The position numbers and the translations under genes are program-made. From positions 124,001-188,000 of the forward strand of contig JAPLTX010000008.1 of assembly GCA_026397915.1 (NCBI GenBank): a DNA stretch of 64,000 bases. Direction: 5' to 3'. This stretch comes from Verrucomicrobiota bacterium (GTDB lineage Bacteria; Verrucomicrobiota; Verrucomicrobiia; CAIQCK01). Below the pieces are notes generated by a model, which was not told where the DNA came from, searched no databases, and saw only the letters and a program-made list of their open reading frames with translations. This document shows, one piece after another, positions 63,433-64,000 of the stretch (the stretch's first letter is position 1; each line of letters starts with the position of its first letter).

Positions 63433-64000
63433 CTAGTCTCCGTCGGTGATGAGGAAGTTCTTGAACTGCCACGGGTCGTCGAGATCAATCTTCGGATTGT
63501 TGTGGCCCTGGAACGCGTTGGTGTAGTGCTTCAACGGCGTCCAGTCGGCCGGCTTGGAAATCCACTTGCCGAGATATGGCTTGGCAATCTTCAGCACATA
63601 TTCGTGCGGCAGATCGTCCGGCACGCAGACACCCTTGGCGGGGTTCTCGATCATCCACGTCGCCGCGGCGATCACCGAGATGGCCACCTGCATCGTCGTC
63701 GCGTTCTGGTGCGGCACCAGCCGGCGCGATTCCTCGATGCTGAGGTCGCTGCCCGTCCACCACGAGTTATAGGCGTGGCCCATCAACAACGCGCCGAGGA
63801 TGTCGGCGCCGCTGGTGATCTCGTCGTTAAGGATGCGCTGCTTTTCCTGAAGCTTGTAGTCGTAGCCGCGCAGTTCGTTGAGGGACGCGATGGCCGAGTC
63901 CGTCGGACAATACGCGTAGTGGACCGTGGGCCGGTAGATCGCCTTGCCGTTTTCCAAGACCGTCAGCCGGTCAGAGATGGTGAACGCCTCGCCGTGGCGC
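63433..64000 (-). CDS. hss: Homospermidine synthase, C-terminal part (runs off window)
   Basis: The frame is open through the end of the window at 64000; only about 189 C-terminal residues are visible. G-H-A-Y-N-S-W-W-T-G-S-D-L-S, R-L-V-P-H-Q-N-A-T-T and C-V-P-D-D-L-P-H-E-Y-V are typical of bacterial homospermidine synthase, which joins two putrescine molecules with NAD. The following decarboxylase gene makes putrescine, so the pair forms a short polyamine pathway. The N-terminal Rossmann domain lies outside. The symbol refers to the family name. Confidence 0.88.
   Translation of the reverse strand, partial: RHGEAFTISDRLTVLENGKAIYRPTVHYAYCPTDSAIASLNELRGYDYKLQEKQRILNDEITSGADILGALLMGHAYNSWWTGSDLSIEESRRLVPHQNATTMQVAISVIAAATWMIENPAKGVCVPDDLPHEYVLKIAKPYLGKWISKPADWTPLKHYTNAFQGHNNPKIDLDDPWQFKNFLITDGD

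Noticed and set aside
1..64000. Search for tRNA, rRNA, CRISPR arrays, transposases and phage genes
   Set aside because: None seen by eye: no regular spaced repeats, no integrase or transposase motifs, no cloverleaf with a G-T-T-C-x-A-x-x-C arm in a gap.

Overview
The window looks like chromosome from a high-GC (about 60-65 % by eye) Gram-negative bacterium of the Planctomycetota-Verrucomicrobiota group, most likely a Verrucomicrobiota of the Pedosphaera/Limisphaera type. The grounds are the many exported Gfo/Idh/MocA dehydrogenases with twin-arginine signals, a DUF1080 protein, a sulfatase, fucosidases, a URO-D family protein, a Kdo transferase (so LPS is made), PilT/PilZ, and homospermidine synthase. 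This placement is inference; there is no rRNA or tRNA in the window. Coding density is high and no gap between genes exceeds 300 bases.

Layout. 1-8390: catabolic and secreted enzymes (sugar isomerase fragment, beta-helix protein, Gfo/Idh oxidoreductase, an NfnA/NfnB-type flavoprotein pair, a glutamine-amidotransferase-like hydrolase and an exported FAD oxidoreductase). 8511-13151: a complete-looking pyrimidine operon, pyrR-pyrB-pyrC-DUF4230-carA, whose genes overlap or abut and which is preceded by a PyrR-type attenuator with a leader peptide. 13204-33624: a carbohydrate-processing region with dehydrogenase, DUF1080, beta-propeller and DUF5069 genes, then a long minus-strand run combining rmlA, rmlB and a plant-UER1-like epimerase/reductase with a lyase-like protein, a beta-helix protein, an acetyl-xylan-esterase-like protein and a CocE-like hydrolase, then a putative glycosidase and a double-domain alpha-L-fucosidase.

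33694-43459: housekeeping and envelope genes (EamA transporter, xseA, PQQ-type propeller, waaA, PilT-like ATPase with a PilZ protein, a gluzincin protease divergent from a transglutaminase-like protein). 43506-52167: a full kdp potassium system, with two 27-residue membrane peptides ahead of kdpA and a stand-alone USP gene between kdpC and kdpD. 52241-64000: a heparinase-like lyase, a lower-GC solitary TIR-domain gene, a URO-D protein with a 58-residue partner, a sulfatase, NUDIX, a Cys-rich secreted protein, a LOG-like protein, a third Gfo/Idh gene that may be leaderless, a YceI protein and an ornithine-decarboxylase/homospermidine-synthase pair running off the window.

Most noteworthy: the pyr attenuator (PyrR hairpin, leader peptide and terminator nested together and coupled to pyrR by an ATGA overlap); the TIR protein with an N-terminal beta domain; the UER1-like enzyme that may replace RmlC and RmlD; the tandem GH29 polypeptide; and a REPIN-like inverted repeat. 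I found no CRISPR array, prophage, transposase or tRNA.
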